A stretch of DNA of 64,000 nucleotides from Nitrososphaerota archaeon (GCA_016872055.1 VHBH01000006.1:1-64000); one strand, 5' to 3'. Counted from the first letter of the stretch, positions 8,595 to 18,465 are shown. Translations and numbers: made by a program. Notes: a model not told the origin generated them from the sequence alone.

Positions 8595-9101
8595 TTATTT
8601 TTCTACTAGATACGACGGCTCTTTGTCCGTTTTTTGTAATTCTACAAAAGTTTCTGTGCTCTGTATTCCCTCTATTTTACCGATTTTCTCAATTACTATA
8701 GTGTGGAGCTCTTCTAGGTTTTCCGCATGAACTGAGACCATGATATCAAATCTTCCGGTTACCTCGGATATTGACACTATTTCTGGGGTTTGGAGTAGTT
8801 GCTTGTGAATTGCATCTTTTAGTTTTGGGTCACGGTTGATACCAATTGTTGCCTTGACGCCTATTCCAAGCTGTGACTCGTCTACTAGAATTGTGAACTT
8901 TTTGATTAGCTTCTTTTTTGTAAGGCGCTTTATCCTAGAATACAGAACAGAGGCGTTTATTCCCATTTTCTTAGACAGATTTGGAACCGATATGCTCCCA
9001 TCATGAATAAGCTCGTATAGGAGTTTCATGTCCAGATCATCTAGCTTTTGCAATGTTTTCAAAAGAGTCGGTTTGATGTTAATAAACGTAGTTTTAGGCA
9101 T
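8595..9101 (-). CDS. Lrp/AsnC-family transcriptional regulator
   Basis: About 168 aa: an N-terminal winged helix (LDDLDMKLLYELIHDGSISV, NLSKKMGINASVLYSRIKRL) and a C-terminal ligand-binding RAM domain (VSISEVTGRFDIMVSVHAEN). Such proteins form dimers or octamers and bind amino acids or other small effectors. The frame opens at a GTG at 9113, but the ATG at 9101 lies about 20-25 nt below a TATA-like ACATTATATTA (about 9115-9125), fitting a leaderless start. It sits between rpl11 and rpl1, interrupting the usual operon on the other strand. Targets unknown. Confidence 0.9.
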   Translation of the reverse strand: MPKTTFINIKPTLLKTLQKLDDLDMKLLYELIHDGSISVPNLSKKMGINASVLYSRIKRLTKKKLIKKFTILVDESQLGIGVKATIGINRDPKLKDAIHKQLLQTPEIVSISEVTGRFDIMVSVHAENLEELHTIVIEKIGKIEGIQSTETFVELQKTDKEPSYLVEK

Positions 9102-9186
9102 GGAAAATTGCACATAATATAATGTGCTACGAGGAAATTAGAAAATTTTACATTTTCCACCAAAACCCGTGCCTGCCAACACTAAC

Positions 9187-9196
9187 GATTTTAAAG
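9187..9196 (+). promoter_or_regulatory. TATA-like element upstream of rpl1
   Basis: GATTTTAAAG lies about 27 nt before the TTG start at 9219, matching a leaderless archaeal promoter. It gives rpl1-rpl10 a promoter separate from secE-spt5-rpl11. Confidence 0.5.
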
Positions 9197-9218
9197 AGGC
9201 CTTTTTGCAAGATTTTCG

Positions 9219-9875
9219 TTGATTAACGAAGCTGAGCTAGCTAAAATGATAAAGGATGCCAAGGACGCTGACAAGGAACGTAAGTTCAAGCAGACCTTGG
9301 AAATGTACGTAATCCTAAAGGACATTGACGTAAAGAAAGGCTTCGCCATGAACGAGACGATTCAGCTTCCAAAGAAACTCTCCAAGCCAACAACGGTTTG
9401 TGTTATGGCGGGAGGAGACATGGGCCTCAAGGCAAAGAGTGCAAATGCAGACAGAGTGGTTTCTGGTGATGAGTTAAACATTCTTGCGGCAAACAAGCGA
9501 GAGGCTCGTAAATTTATCAATAATTATGATTTCTTTTTGGCAGACACACAACTCATGACGACAGTCGGTAAGGTGCTAGGTCAGCTGTTGGGTCCAAGAG
9601 GCAAAATGCCAATCCCAGTTCCATTTAATGCACCAATAGAATCATTCCTTGACAGATTTAGATCATCAATTAGAGTAAAGGTAAAAAATTCCTTGTCCAT
9701 GTCATGCAAAATCGGAGACGAATCCATGGATGATGGAGACTTGGCGGCAAACGCTCATGCAGTACTAAACGCAATTGAGAAAAAACTTCCAAGCGGTGAC
9801 AAGAACATTAGAAGAATTATTGTGAAAACGTCTATGGGCAAGCCAGTAAAGCAGATACAGCAGGCGAGAAAGTAA
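9219..9875 (+). CDS. rpl1: Large ribosomal subunit protein uL1
   Basis: 218 aa forming the L1 stalk of the 50S subunit. It starts with TTG; no ribosome binding site is evident. Signatures are MTTVGKVLGQLLGPRGKMPI and the C-terminal KTSMGKPVKQIQ. L1 represses its own mRNA in several archaea, but no L1-binding mimic was identified here. The stop is directly followed by the rpl10 ATG. Confidence 0.96.
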   Translation: MINEAELAKMIKDAKDADKERKFKQTLEMYVILKDIDVKKGFAMNETIQLPKKLSKPTTVCVMAGGDMGLKAKSANADRVVSGDELNILAANKREARKFINNYDFFLADTQLMTTVGKVLGQLLGPRGKMPIPVPFNAPIESFLDRFRSSIRVKVKNSLSMSCKIGDESMDDGDLAANAHAVLNAIEKKLPSGDKNIRRIIVKTSMGKPVKQIQQARK

Positions 9876-10742
9876 ATGCACGCGAACAGAACAACTTATC
9901 CTGCAAAAAAGACAAGAATGTACCAGCAGCTGCAGGAGCTTCCAGCAAAATACAAAGTAACTGCCCTTGTTAGAATGGAAAAGGTCCGCTCATCACAAAT
10001 GTTGCCTTTAAGAAAAAAATTCCTAGGCCAAGTTGAAATCATTAGCATCAAAGATAAGGTAGCACAAAAGGCACTTGAAAAGCTAAACATCCCTGGAATT
10101 GCAAAGATGGCAGAAGCCCTGACAGGTCAGTGTGTTTTGATGTTTACAAATATGTCACCATTCAAACTAAACGTGTTACTAGGCAAGAACAAAATCATGA
10201 TGTTTGGTCGTGGTGGAGACATTGCAAGTGTAGACATCAACGTACCAGCAAAGAACACAGGTATTGCCCCAGGTCCAATGCTCACTGAATTCAAGGAAGC
10301 CGGCATTCCAACCAAAATCGACCAGGGAACAATTTGGATTCTAAAGGATTCTACTCCAGTCAAAAAGGGTCAGCCGATTCCTGACAAGCTTGCAACATTA
10401 CTGCAAAAGCTAGACATCAAGTCAGTAGAGGCAGGAATCCTACTTGATGCTGCGATAGAGGAAGGAATCCAGTACAAGCGAGAAGAGTTGATAATAGATT
10501 TGGAATCATACAGAGGCCTATTTGCACAAGCACACCAAGAAGCAATATCACTGTCTATTGAGGCAGGATACATCACAAAGGACAACATCAAACAAGTCTT
10601 GGCAAAGGCTGCACATGGTTCACGTTCCGTTGCAATCGAAGCAGGCTATATCACAGAAGATACCAAAGAAGCAGTCCTCCAAAAAGCAAATGCCCAAGCC
10701 CAGTCTGTTGCCTCTAAGGCAAAAGGCTACACTCCTGCGTAA
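9876..10742 (+). CDS. rpl10: Large ribosomal subunit protein uL10 (acidic stalk protein P0)
   Basis: 288 aa stalk base protein: an N-terminal rRNA/L11-binding domain (YKVTALVRMEKVRSSQM, MFGRGGDIA), a P0-specific insertion (KNTGIAPGPMLTEFKEAGIP), then helical repeats that carry L12 dimers (SLSIEAGYIT and SVAIEAGYIT). The chain ends GYTPA and lacks the acidic GFGLFD-type tail many archaeal P0 proteins carry. Starts immediately after rpl1. The partner rpl12 is not next in line; it lies about 0.7 kb away on the opposite strand. Confidence 0.95.
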   Translation: MHANRTTYPAKKTRMYQQLQELPAKYKVTALVRMEKVRSSQMLPLRKKFLGQVEIISIKDKVAQKALEKLNIPGIAKMAEALTGQCVLMFTNMSPFKLNVLLGKNKIMMFGRGGDIASVDINVPAKNTGIAPGPMLTEFKEAGIPTKIDQGTIWILKDSTPVKKGQPIPDKLATLLQKLDIKSVEAGILLDAAIEEGIQYKREELIIDLESYRGLFAQAHQEAISLSIEAGYITKDNIKQVLAKAAHGSRSVAIEAGYITEDTKEAVLQKANAQAQSVASKAKGYTPA

Positions 10743-10744
10743 AA

Positions 10745-11374
10745 TTATTTTTCTCGCGCCCTAGGCAAATTCCAGTTGTACTTCATAGCTACCAGTCTTA
10801 GTATTGTAGTTACTATGATTCCAATGATTGATGCCAGATATAGTGGGATTTCTGCCACAAGTAATCCATAGAATATTACAACTCCGACAAAGCTTGCAGT
10901 GACATATAGCTCTTTGACAAAAATGAACGGCACTTCATTTACAAAGACATCTCGCAAGATTCCACCGCCCACTGCTGTCAAAATCCCTGCAAAAGCGATT
11001 GCCAAGAAGTTCAGGCCGAAAATATTGTACGCAAATGTTGCACCAGTAATGGAAAACACTCCAAGACCAATTGCGTCAAATTTCAGAAACAAATTCCAGT
11101 GCTTTTTGAGATACGGGTGCAAAAAGAACAGGGTAACGCCAGAGGTCACGCTAATTCCGACATACAGAGGATCAAATATAGAGTTTGGAGGAACCCTGCC
11201 AATTATCACGTCACGGATTGTTCCGCCTGCCACGCCTGTAATTATTGATAGAATTAGAATGCCGACAATGTCGGACTTGTGTTCTATTGCCTTGAATGCA
11301 CCAGTTACTGCAAAGGCCATTGTACCAAAGAGATCAAAGACATAGATCAGAAACAGAAACGGTGTGTCTGCCAC
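10745..11374 (-). CDS. TRIC/UPF0126-family membrane channel protein
   Basis: 209-aa polytopic protein with about seven hydrophobic helices in two repeats. Each repeat carries the family glycine motif followed by Arg-Asp: GVAGGTIRDVIIGRVPP and AVGGGILRDVFVNEVP. Prokaryotic TRIC homologues form trimeric monovalent-cation channels, so a K+/Na+ leak or counter-ion role is likely. Start GTG at 11374. It lies between rpl10 and rpl12 and has an inverted repeat just upstream of its start. Convergent with rpl10 (2 nt between stops). Confidence 0.88.
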   Translation of the reverse strand: MADTPFLFLIYVFDLFGTMAFAVTGAFKAIEHKSDIVGILILSIITGVAGGTIRDVIIGRVPPNSIFDPLYVGISVTSGVTLFFLHPYLKKHWNLFLKFDAIGLGVFSITGATFAYNIFGLNFLAIAFAGILTAVGGGILRDVFVNEVPFIFVKELYVTASFVGVVIFYGLLVAEIPLYLASIIGIIVTTILRLVAMKYNWNLPRAREK

Positions 11375-11390
11375 TATACCGTATGGTATA
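11375..11390. promoter_or_regulatory. Inverted repeat TATACC-N4-GGTATA at the TRIC gene start
   Basis: Perfect 6-bp arms (11375-11380 and 11385-11390) separated by GTAT, sitting between the probable TATA element of the channel gene (near 11397-11404, minus strand) and its GTG start at 11374. The position fits an operator for a dimeric repressor, but no regulator can be named. Confidence 0.4.
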
Positions 11391-11428
11391 TTGTGCTAGA
11401 TAAAGGTAAAAATGAGAATTTTGAGGAA

Positions 11429-11734
11429 TTAACCAAATAGTGAAGCGAGGCCTTCCATTGCTTGCTCTTCAGATTTACCTGCTGGAGCTTCTTCTTTCTT
11501 TGCATCAGCTGCTGGAGCTGCGCCACCTGCACTTGCTGCTGGTGCTGCTGCTACGGCAACTGGAGCTGCCTTGATTGCTTCTTCAATGTTTACATCAGCT
11601 AGTGCAGAAACCAATGCCTTTACTTGTGCATCACTAACTTCCGCGCCTGCTGCTTTGATAACACTACTAACGTTAGCTTCGTTAATTTCCTTCTTTAGTT
11701 TGTGCAAAATTAATGCAGCGTAAACGTATTCCAT
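11429..11734 (-). CDS. rpl12: Large ribosomal subunit protein P1 (archaeal L12)
   Basis: 101-aa acidic stalk protein that recruits translation GTPases. N-terminal dimerisation helices ([20 protein letters not shown]), an Ala/Gly-rich hinge, and a charged tail ending EGLASLFG, the archaeal P1 pattern. A minus-strand TATA-like element at about 11756-11768 lies about 28 nt before the ATG, so the gene has its own promoter. In most archaea it follows rpl10 in one operon; here it is inverted and separated by the channel gene. Confidence 0.95.
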   Translation of the reverse strand: MEYVYAALILHKLKKEINEANVSSVIKAAGAEVSDAQVKALVSALADVNIEEAIKAAPVAVAAAPAASAGGAAPAADAKKEEAPAGKSEEQAMEGLASLFG

Positions 11735-11773
11735 TGTATCGTGACTCTTTTTGGGGATAATATAAAACTACGT

Positions 11774-12286
11774 CTAGTTTAGGATTTTGAGGCTTCGACA
11801 TACAGAGTAGAGATTCTGCTTTAGGTTCTTGTCGTATAGAGTATCCATTCTTTGCTTGAGTATTCTCTTTGACTGATCGCGCTCTGCACCATCCGGTAAA
11901 GATAAGACATTGTTGATCATTTCTGGCAGCGATTCGCGAATCCAGCCGTCCAGAACATAGAATAGTTTTTCAGACATTTCCACCACATTGTTCTCTTTGA
12001 GATCTAGGGTATCATTGAATGTGTCATGTTCTGTTCTGTAAACTAGTCCAAGAATGCAGCTTTGCGGTGTTGGATTTTTGAGAATTTCTTCGGATCTTGG
12101 CCCTGCCTTTCCTTGTGAAACTTTGTTTTTGAGGCCTGCCATGTTTATGATTAGGCCGCTAACGCCTATTTTGTCGCCGTCAATTCCAGTTACAGCGCCG
12201 ACGATCACATTGGTGAATTGACCATCAGGCTTTGTTGCAAAGACATAGTTACCTTCTTGGAGCTGTTTTGGTTTTCGGCCGAACAT
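11774..12286 (-). CDS. Unknown 170-aa protein next to rpl12
   Basis: Not recognised. It begins MFGRKPKQLQEGNYVFATKP and has a beta-rich first half (VIVGAVTGIDGDKIGVSGLI), and a helical second half (LFYVLDGWIRESLPEMINNV, then QSKRILKQRMDTLYDKN). No signal peptide or membrane segment, so probably cytosolic. A TATA-like AATTAAATAC about 30 nt upstream of the ATG and normal codon use support a real gene. It reads toward rpl12 and is divergent from alaS, so a link to translation is possible but unproven. Confidence 0.75.
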   Translation of the reverse strand: MFGRKPKQLQEGNYVFATKPDGQFTNVIVGAVTGIDGDKIGVSGLIINMAGLKNKVSQGKAGPRSEEILKNPTPQSCILGLVYRTEHDTFNDTLDLKENNVVEMSEKLFYVLDGWIRESLPEMINNVLSLPDGAERDQSKRILKQRMDTLYDKNLKQNLYSVCRSLKILN

Positions 12287-12366
12287 TAATCAAATTGTAA
12301 AACTTGCGTATTTAATTGATCCTAAATGGTAATTTTTAATATTAGTCAGCCAGAGTTTTCTTCAGA

Positions 12367-15075
12367 ATGAACAAGGATGAGATTCTTGCCAAGTTTTCAG
12401 CAGAGCCAGAGCGATACTACAAAATCAGATTGTTCCAAGAGCAGGGCTTTGCGAGAAAATCATGCAGTGTTTGCAAGAGATTTTTTTGGACGCTGGACTC
12501 GACAAGACACGCTTGCCCTGATCACTCTGATGACACTTATTCGTTCATTGGAAATCCGCCGACATCAAAGCGATTTGATTATACGCAAGCCTGGAAGGAA
12601 GTAGAATCTTTTTTTGTAAGAAACGGCCACACCTCAATTAACCGCTATCCAGTTGTGTGCCGATGGCGAGATGATCTTTACTTTACCATAGCATCAATTG
12701 TTGATTTTCAAAGAGTAATGGGCTCCAAGGTTGTATTCGAATTTCCTGCAAATCCTCTTGTAGTTCCGCAGACATGTCTTCGCTTCAAGGACATAGAAAA
12801 TGTTGGAGTAACAGGTAGGCACTTCTCCAGCTTTTGCATGATTGGTCAGCACAGCATTCCAAACAACAAGGGCTACTGGAAAGATGAATGTGTCGATCTT
12901 GACTTTAGATTACTAACAGAATCGTTTGGAATAAACAAAAATGAGATCACGTTTGTAGAAGATGTCTGGGCTGGCGGCGGCTCGTTCGGCTCTTCACTGG
13001 AGTATTATGTTAGAGGATTAGAGCTTGGAAACGCAGTCTTTACTGAATTCCAGGGAGAGCTTGGAAACCACACAACGCTAGACCAGAAAATCATCGACAT
13101 GGGCGCAGGCCTAGAGAGATTCGCATGGATTACGATGGGGACTCCAACTGCCTATGATTGTTGTTTTGGTCCAATCACGCAAAAATTATTTCAAAAGATG
13201 GGAATCGATACTGATTCACAAATCTTGACAAAATATTTCACTGAAATTGCAAGAAACCTAGAGAAATTCCCGGATTTGTCACAAGTAAGAAAGGCCGCAA
13301 TCAGTGCATCTAATTTGTCAGAGAATCATCTCTCTAAAATGATAACACCGCTTGAGGGACTCTACATGATTGCAGACCATCTGCGAACCCTGATCTTTGC
13401 AATATCGGATGGTGCATTGCCAAGCAATGTAGGCGGCGGATACAATCTCAGAATTATTCTGCGAAGAATTATGGCTACAATAGACAGATTGGGACTAAAA
13501 TTGGATCTAGACGAGCTGATTGACGCCCACATTGACTATCTAAAAAATACCTATCCAGAACTTGAGCAATACCGAGCCGAAGTCAAGACCATCATCAGTA
13601 TAGAAGTCGGCAGATACCACGAGTCAAAATCCAGAATGGAGAAGATTGCGCAAAACCTCAAGTCTCAGAAAAAGACATTAAATGTAGATGACATGATCCG
13701 CCTTTACGAATCAGACGGTGTCACGCCAGACTATCTCAAAGAATATGATGTGATTTCAGAGACTCCAGACAGCTTTTATAGTAAATTATCTGATCTGCAC
13801 CAATCTGAGAAGAAAAAGGCTACTGAAGAATTTGACTTGACCGGAATTGCAGAGACTGAACTATTATTCTACAAAGACGATCCACCGAAATTTGACGCCA
13901 AGATACTCAAGGTAATCAAGGGAAAATTTGTCGTCCTAGATAAGACGTCATTTTATGCAAGGGGTGGAGGACAGGAACCAGACCACGGAAAGATCAACGG
14001 TCAAGACGTTGTAGATGTAACTAAACATGGTAGTGTTGTTTTGCATGAGATCAAGGGAACAGCTCCCAAGGAAGGTGATACAATATCATGTGAGGTTAAT
14101 GTTGAAAGGCGGACAAACATTACCAAGCATCACACCAGCACCCACGTGGTAAACTCGTCTGCAAGAAATGTTCTGGGCTCTTGGGTCTGGCAGCACTCCG
14201 CATACAAGGAAAATGATTACGGGAGACTGGATGTGACACATCACTCCAGTTTGACAGAAGATGAGGTCAAAAAAATTGAAAACTTTGCAAACATGATAAT
14301 TCAAAAAAACCTTCCAGTTACGATACAGGAATACGAGCGAGGTCAGGCAGAACAGACCTTTGGGTTTAGGATATACCAAGGCGGAGTCGTGCCTGTAAAA
14401 GCAGTTCGAATCGTCAAAATAGAAGACTTCGATGTAGAGGCTTGCGGCGGGACCCATGTCAAGAGAACGGGTGATCTCGGACTAATCAAAATCATAAAGA
14501 CGGAAAGAATTCAAGACGGAGTTATTCGAATGGAATTTGTGTCAGGGCAAGCTGCAGTTGACTTTGTACAAAAGCAGGAAGGCGATGTAATGAATATAAT
14601 AAAATCACTTGGGACAAACCGAGAAAAACTGCTAAAGTCATTCGAGCATGCAATGGATGACTCGGAATCCGCCAAGAAAAAGCTAAAGCAGCTAATCAAG
14701 CGAACCAGTATAACATCCGCTAAAGAGGCAATTGGGGTAGCCAAAGTTTTCGGTAATGTCAAATTCTATCACGTAATAGAAGAAGAATTGGATGATGAAT
14801 TTCATATTGCAGTGGGTGATGAGGCAATCAAGACAGACCCGACTCTGATTTATTGTGCATTGATTGTAAAGGGATCTGGAATTAGAATAATTGTATTTGC
14901 TGGAGAAAAGGCAAGCTTCAAGGCAGGAGATCTAGTCAAAGAGATCTCGTCTGAGCTTGGGGGCTCTGGTGGAGGCGATACAAGATTTGGTCAGGGCGGT
15001 GGCAAGGATATCTCCAAGCTAAATAACGCATTGGCCCATGCAGAATTTTTAATCAAAAAGACAGTGAACGTATGA
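12367..15075 (+). CDS. alaS: Alanyl-tRNA synthetase (archaeal type)
   Basis: 902 aa, charges tRNA-Ala. It has the archaeal N-terminal zinc-binding extension (CSVCKRFF, later CPDH), the class II catalytic core (RWRDDLYFTIASIVDFQRVM, GAGLERFAW), an editing domain with HHTSTHVV at about residue 587 and CGGTHV at about 692, and a C-terminal oligomerisation region rich in glycine (GGSGGGDTRFGQGGG). A TATA-like TTTTTAATATT about 27 nt before the ATG suggests a leaderless message. Its last codons overlap the leuS start as ATGA. Confidence 0.97.
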   Translation: MNKDEILAKFSAEPERYYKIRLFQEQGFARKSCSVCKRFFWTLDSTRHACPDHSDDTYSFIGNPPTSKRFDYTQAWKEVESFFVRNGHTSINRYPVVCRWRDDLYFTIASIVDFQRVMGSKVVFEFPANPLVVPQTCLRFKDIENVGVTGRHFSSFCMIGQHSIPNNKGYWKDECVDLDFRLLTESFGINKNEITFVEDVWAGGGSFGSSLEYYVRGLELGNAVFTEFQGELGNHTTLDQKIIDMGAGLERFAWITMGTPTAYDCCFGPITQKLFQKMGIDTDSQILTKYFTEIARNLEKFPDLSQVRKAAISASNLSENHLSKMITPLEGLYMIADHLRTLIFAISDGALPSNVGGGYNLRIILRRIMATIDRLGLKLDLDELIDAHIDYLKNTYPELEQYRAEVKTIISIEVGRYHESKSRMEKIAQNLKSQKKTLNVDDMIRLYESDGVTPDYLKEYDVISETPDSFYSKLSDLHQSEKKKATEEFDLTGIAETELLFYKDDPPKFDAKILKVIKGKFVVLDKTSFYARGGGQEPDHGKINGQDVVDVTKHGSVVLHEIKGTAPKEGDTISCEVNVERRTNITKHHTSTHVVNSSARNVLGSWVWQHSAYKENDYGRLDVTHHSSLTEDEVKKIENFANMIIQKNLPVTIQEYERGQAEQTFGFRIYQGGVVPVKAVRIVKIEDFDVEACGGTHVKRTGDLGLIKIIKTERIQDGVIRMEFVSGQAAVDFVQKQEGDVMNIIKSLGTNREKLLKSFEHAMDDSESAKKKLKQLIKRTSITSAKEAIGVAKVFGNVKFYHVIEEELDDEFHIAVGDEAIKTDPTLIYCALIVKGSGIRIIVFAGEKASFKAGDLVKEISSELGGSGGGDTRFGQGGGKDISKLNNALAHAEFLIKKTVNV

Positions 15076-17918
15076 TTTCCTGGAATTACATCGAGACAAA
15101 GTGGCGCGCCAAGTGGGCACAGGAAAAAGAATTTGAAATAGAACCAGACTCGCGCCCAAAAAAATTCATCACAGTTGCATATCCGTATCCAAATTCACCT
15201 CAACACATAGGCCACGGTAGAACATACACTTTGGCAGATGTCCACGCACGATTTTTGCGCATGAAAGGCTACAATACTTTGTTTCCGATGGGATTTCACT
15301 ATACCGGCACACCCATACTAGGCATGGCAAAACGAGTCCAAGAAGGCGATAAGGAACTAATCGAGAATTTTGAAAAACTATACCATGTTTCACCAGATAC
15401 AATCAAGGAATTTGTCGAGCCAGAGAAGATTGCGGATTATTTTCACGAGGAAATCAAACAGGGAATGATAGAGATGGGTTATTCTATAGACTGGCGGCGT
15501 GAATTTACCACTATAGATCCAGTTTACAAAAAATTCATCGAGTGGCAGTTTCGAAAACTAAAGTCGCTCAATTTTGTAGTGCAGGGCTCGCACCCTGTGG
15601 GTTGGTGTCCTAACGACCAAAACCCAGTATCACAACACGATACACTGGGTGATGTAGAACCGGACTTTACAGAATACATTTTGGTAAAATTCCACCTAGA
15701 TGGTGTAATAATTCCAACTGCTACACTACGCCCGGAGACAATCTTTGGCGTGACAAACCTCTGGGTAAACCCACACATAAAATATAAAAAAATCAAGGTA
15801 GACGACGAAACTTGGATTGTCAGCCCAGAATGCGCATACAAGTTGGGATTTTTGAACAAATCCATTATAATGATTTCCGAAGTTTCCGGCTCTGAGCTAG
15901 TAGGAAAGACCGTTTCTATACTTGACAAAAAGATTCCAATGCTTCCTGCAAGCTTTGTAGAATCACAGACAGGCACCGGCATAGTAATGTCAGTGCCTGC
16001 ACATGCTCCATTTGACTATCAAGCATTAGTTGACTATCAAAAACAGAATTCCAGTATTACAATACAGCCAATCCCAATCATCAAGACAGAGGGATTTGGC
16101 GAGATTCCTGCTAAGGAAATTGTCGAGAAAATGGGCATAACGACTCAGGATGACCCCAAGCTGGACGAGGCTACAAACGAGGTTTATTCCAAGGAGTTTT
16201 ACTCTGGAATACTGTGCGAGAACACCAGCAAATTTGCAGGACTCAAGGTTTCTGAGGCAAAAGAGACGATAAAGGCCTGGCTTGTAGAATCAAAGAATTC
16301 CGATATGCTGTTGGAGCTAAATGACGGGCCTATCCGATGTAGATGTGGAGCAGAATGTGTTGTAAAACTATTGAACAACCAGTGGTTTCTCAATTATCTA
16401 GACCAACCCTGGAAGGACAAGACAAATCAGTGCTTTGAGAAAATGAGTATTCTACCAAATGAAATCAGGACGGAGTTCAATTATGTTGTCGGTTGGCTAC
16501 GACAAAGGGCATGTGCAAGACAGCATGGACTAGGAACTAATCTACCTTGGGACCAAAACTGGATTGTTGAGAGCTTGTCTGATTCCGTAATCTACATGGC
16601 ATACTATATTCTGGCAAAATACGTTAATTCAGGAGAATTAAATGCAGACTCGCTTTCTGATGAATTTTTCGAGTTTGTATTTTATGGAAAGGGTGATGTA
16701 ATGCAAATAGCTGCAAAATGCTTAGTACGGGAAAACATTTTACAAAAGATACGGGCAGACTTTACATATTTTTATCCAGTTGATGCAAGACATTCCGGGC
16801 GCGACCTAGTTCCAAATCATCTGACATTTTTTGTTTTAAATCATGTTGCCATATTCCCAGAAGCACTATGGCCAAAACAGATCGTAGTAAACGGATCCGT
16901 ACTGATGGACGGCAAAAAAATGTCCAAGTCAATGGGAAACATCATCCCGTTAAGAAAAGCAATTCAAGATTATGGCGCAGATCCGATTCGACTGGCAATA
17001 ATCACATCTGCCGAGCTGCTCCAGGATGCGGATTTCAATTTGGAATCCGTAAACACTATCAAGGGTAAGCTAGAGGTAATCTACGAGGATTGTGTCAGAC
17101 ACAAACCAGGCATGCCTGCAAAACTGCAATCAGAAGATGGTTGGATTCTGGGAAGACTTGATCACCTAATGACACAGACAACCGGTGCAGTGGAAAAAAT
17201 GAGGTTGAGAGAGGCCCTGCATCATATTTTATTTTCGTTTGAATCTGACTTGCAGTGGTATCTCAAAAGAGTCGAGGCAAAAGGTAGGAATGATGTTTCA
17301 GGAATATTGCACCGGGTATTAGCTGTTCGGGTCGCAATGCTGTCTCCGTTTGCACCACACCTAGCAGAAGAAATGTGGGAGCGACTGGGTAATTCTGGCC
17401 TAGTATCTAGATCAGATTGGCCTGTACCAAACAACTCTACAGATTCTTCATCAGTGCAATCAGAGGAATTATTGCAATCCACAATTGAAGATATCAAAAA
17501 TGTTCTCAAGGTGACAAAGATCACTCCACAAAAAATTGTCCTGTACACAGCAGACCCCTGGAAGGTCAAGGCATTTGGAAAAATCGCAGCAAGTGTGGTT
17601 GCTGGCCAGATAAACATTGGTGTAATCATAAAAGAATTAATTGCAAATCCAGAAACTGAGAACATCAAAAAAGACCCAGACTTTGTCAAAAAATCTGTCA
17701 ATTCTATTTTGGCAGAGCCTGAGGAAATGAGGAGGATTAGAGCAGAGCTAGAACCAATCAACGAAACTGCAGTCTTGTCTTCAGAATTATCAGGGCTGGT
17801 CAAAAAGGAATTTGGAGTAAACATACAGGTCTTTGCAGAATCAGATGCTACAAAATATGATCCAAAGAATAAGGCAAGGATGGCACGGCCATTCAAACCG
17901 GCCTTATACATAGAATGA
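15072..17918 (+). CDS. leuS: Leucyl-tRNA synthetase (archaeal type)
   Basis: 948-aa class I synthetase. HIGH motif at residues 45-48 (PQHIGHGRTYT), the CP1 editing domain (GTGIVMSVPAHAPFDYQA), KMSKS motif at about residue 615 (DGKKMSKSMGN), an anticodon-binding helical domain and an archaeal C-terminal extension. Translationally coupled to alaS by a 4-nt overlap, so the two synthetases form one operon. Confidence 0.97.
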   Translation: MISWNYIETKWRAKWAQEKEFEIEPDSRPKKFITVAYPYPNSPQHIGHGRTYTLADVHARFLRMKGYNTLFPMGFHYTGTPILGMAKRVQEGDKELIENFEKLYHVSPDTIKEFVEPEKIADYFHEEIKQGMIEMGYSIDWRREFTTIDPVYKKFIEWQFRKLKSLNFVVQGSHPVGWCPNDQNPVSQHDTLGDVEPDFTEYILVKFHLDGVIIPTATLRPETIFGVTNLWVNPHIKYKKIKVDDETWIVSPECAYKLGFLNKSIIMISEVSGSELVGKTVSILDKKIPMLPASFVESQTGTGIVMSVPAHAPFDYQALVDYQKQNSSITIQPIPIIKTEGFGEIPAKEIVEKMGITTQDDPKLDEATNEVYSKEFYSGILCENTSKFAGLKVSEAKETIKAWLVESKNSDMLLELNDGPIRCRCGAECVVKLLNNQWFLNYLDQPWKDKTNQCFEKMSILPNEIRTEFNYVVGWLRQRACARQHGLGTNLPWDQNWIVESLSDSVIYMAYYILAKYVNSGELNADSLSDEFFEFVFYGKGDVMQIAAKCLVRENILQKIRADFTYFYPVDARHSGRDLVPNHLTFFVLNHVAIFPEALWPKQIVVNGSVLMDGKKMSKSMGNIIPLRKAIQDYGADPIRLAIITSAELLQDADFNLESVNTIKGKLEVIYEDCVRHKPGMPAKLQSEDGWILGRLDHLMTQTTGAVEKMRLREALHHILFSFESDLQWYLKRVEAKGRNDVSGILHRVLAVRVAMLSPFAPHLAEEMWERLGNSGLVSRSDWPVPNNSTDSSSVQSEELLQSTIEDIKNVLKVTKITPQKIVLYTADPWKVKAFGKIAASVVAGQINIGVIIKELIANPETENIKKDPDFVKKSVNSILAEPEEMRRIRAELEPINETAVLSSELSGLVKKEFGVNIQVFAESDATKYDPKNKARMARPFKPALYIE

Positions 17919-18465
17919 AAACTATGTTAGATCATAATATGTTGAATATTGGGTTATTGATAAGCGATTTTTATTAATTTCCATGAGGCACTGCCTCTTG
18001 AAAGAGCTAGATACAATGTGTAATTGCACAAAGATTATCATGTGGAAATGGATGAGAAGATTAAACAACTTTATTCATTGAACGGACACAAAATCACGGG
18101 AAAAACTCTGGTTTCTTAGAATAAACGAAGATTGAATCAGATTGGCATTCAAATGTGTCTGTTGTTGCGTTCAAGTATTTGTACTTGAGAGTCAGGTGAA
18201 AAAAATCTACTTTGATGTATTACAGCTCAGCAATAATGTGGACAGAAGGGGATTGTAAGAAACAATCAAAGGGCTATAATCTACAAAATCAGCATCTACA
18301 ATTTACCAGTCATAGAACGGCTCTTCCACAGGTTCCTGATCGTAAGCTTTTGTGCGTAAATTTTACGATTTTTGAGCATTTTTATTTTTAGACTAATTTT
18401 TCCTGAGGCCAACAATTCAAAATACTACACATTCTATTTATTAGACCAAGGAAAATTCTAACTCG
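17919..18465. other. 547-bp intergenic region after leuS
   Basis: No gene supported. Short elements seen are a small hairpin GAGGC-ACT-GCCTC near 17983, a 13-nt inverted repeat CGTAAA-T-TTTACG near 18355, and, at the right end, a TATA-like TTCTATTTATTA (about 18432-18443) that would drive a leaderless transcript of the next gene. On the minus strand, a short frame following a stop ends EPVEEPFYDW, which looks like a protein C-terminus and could be a gene remnant, but is too short to assign. Confidence 0.4.

Noticed and set aside
18290..18345. Minus-strand frame ending EPVEEPFYDW after leuS
   Set aside because: Looks like a protein end but only about 18 codons after a stop; too short to name a gene or remnant.
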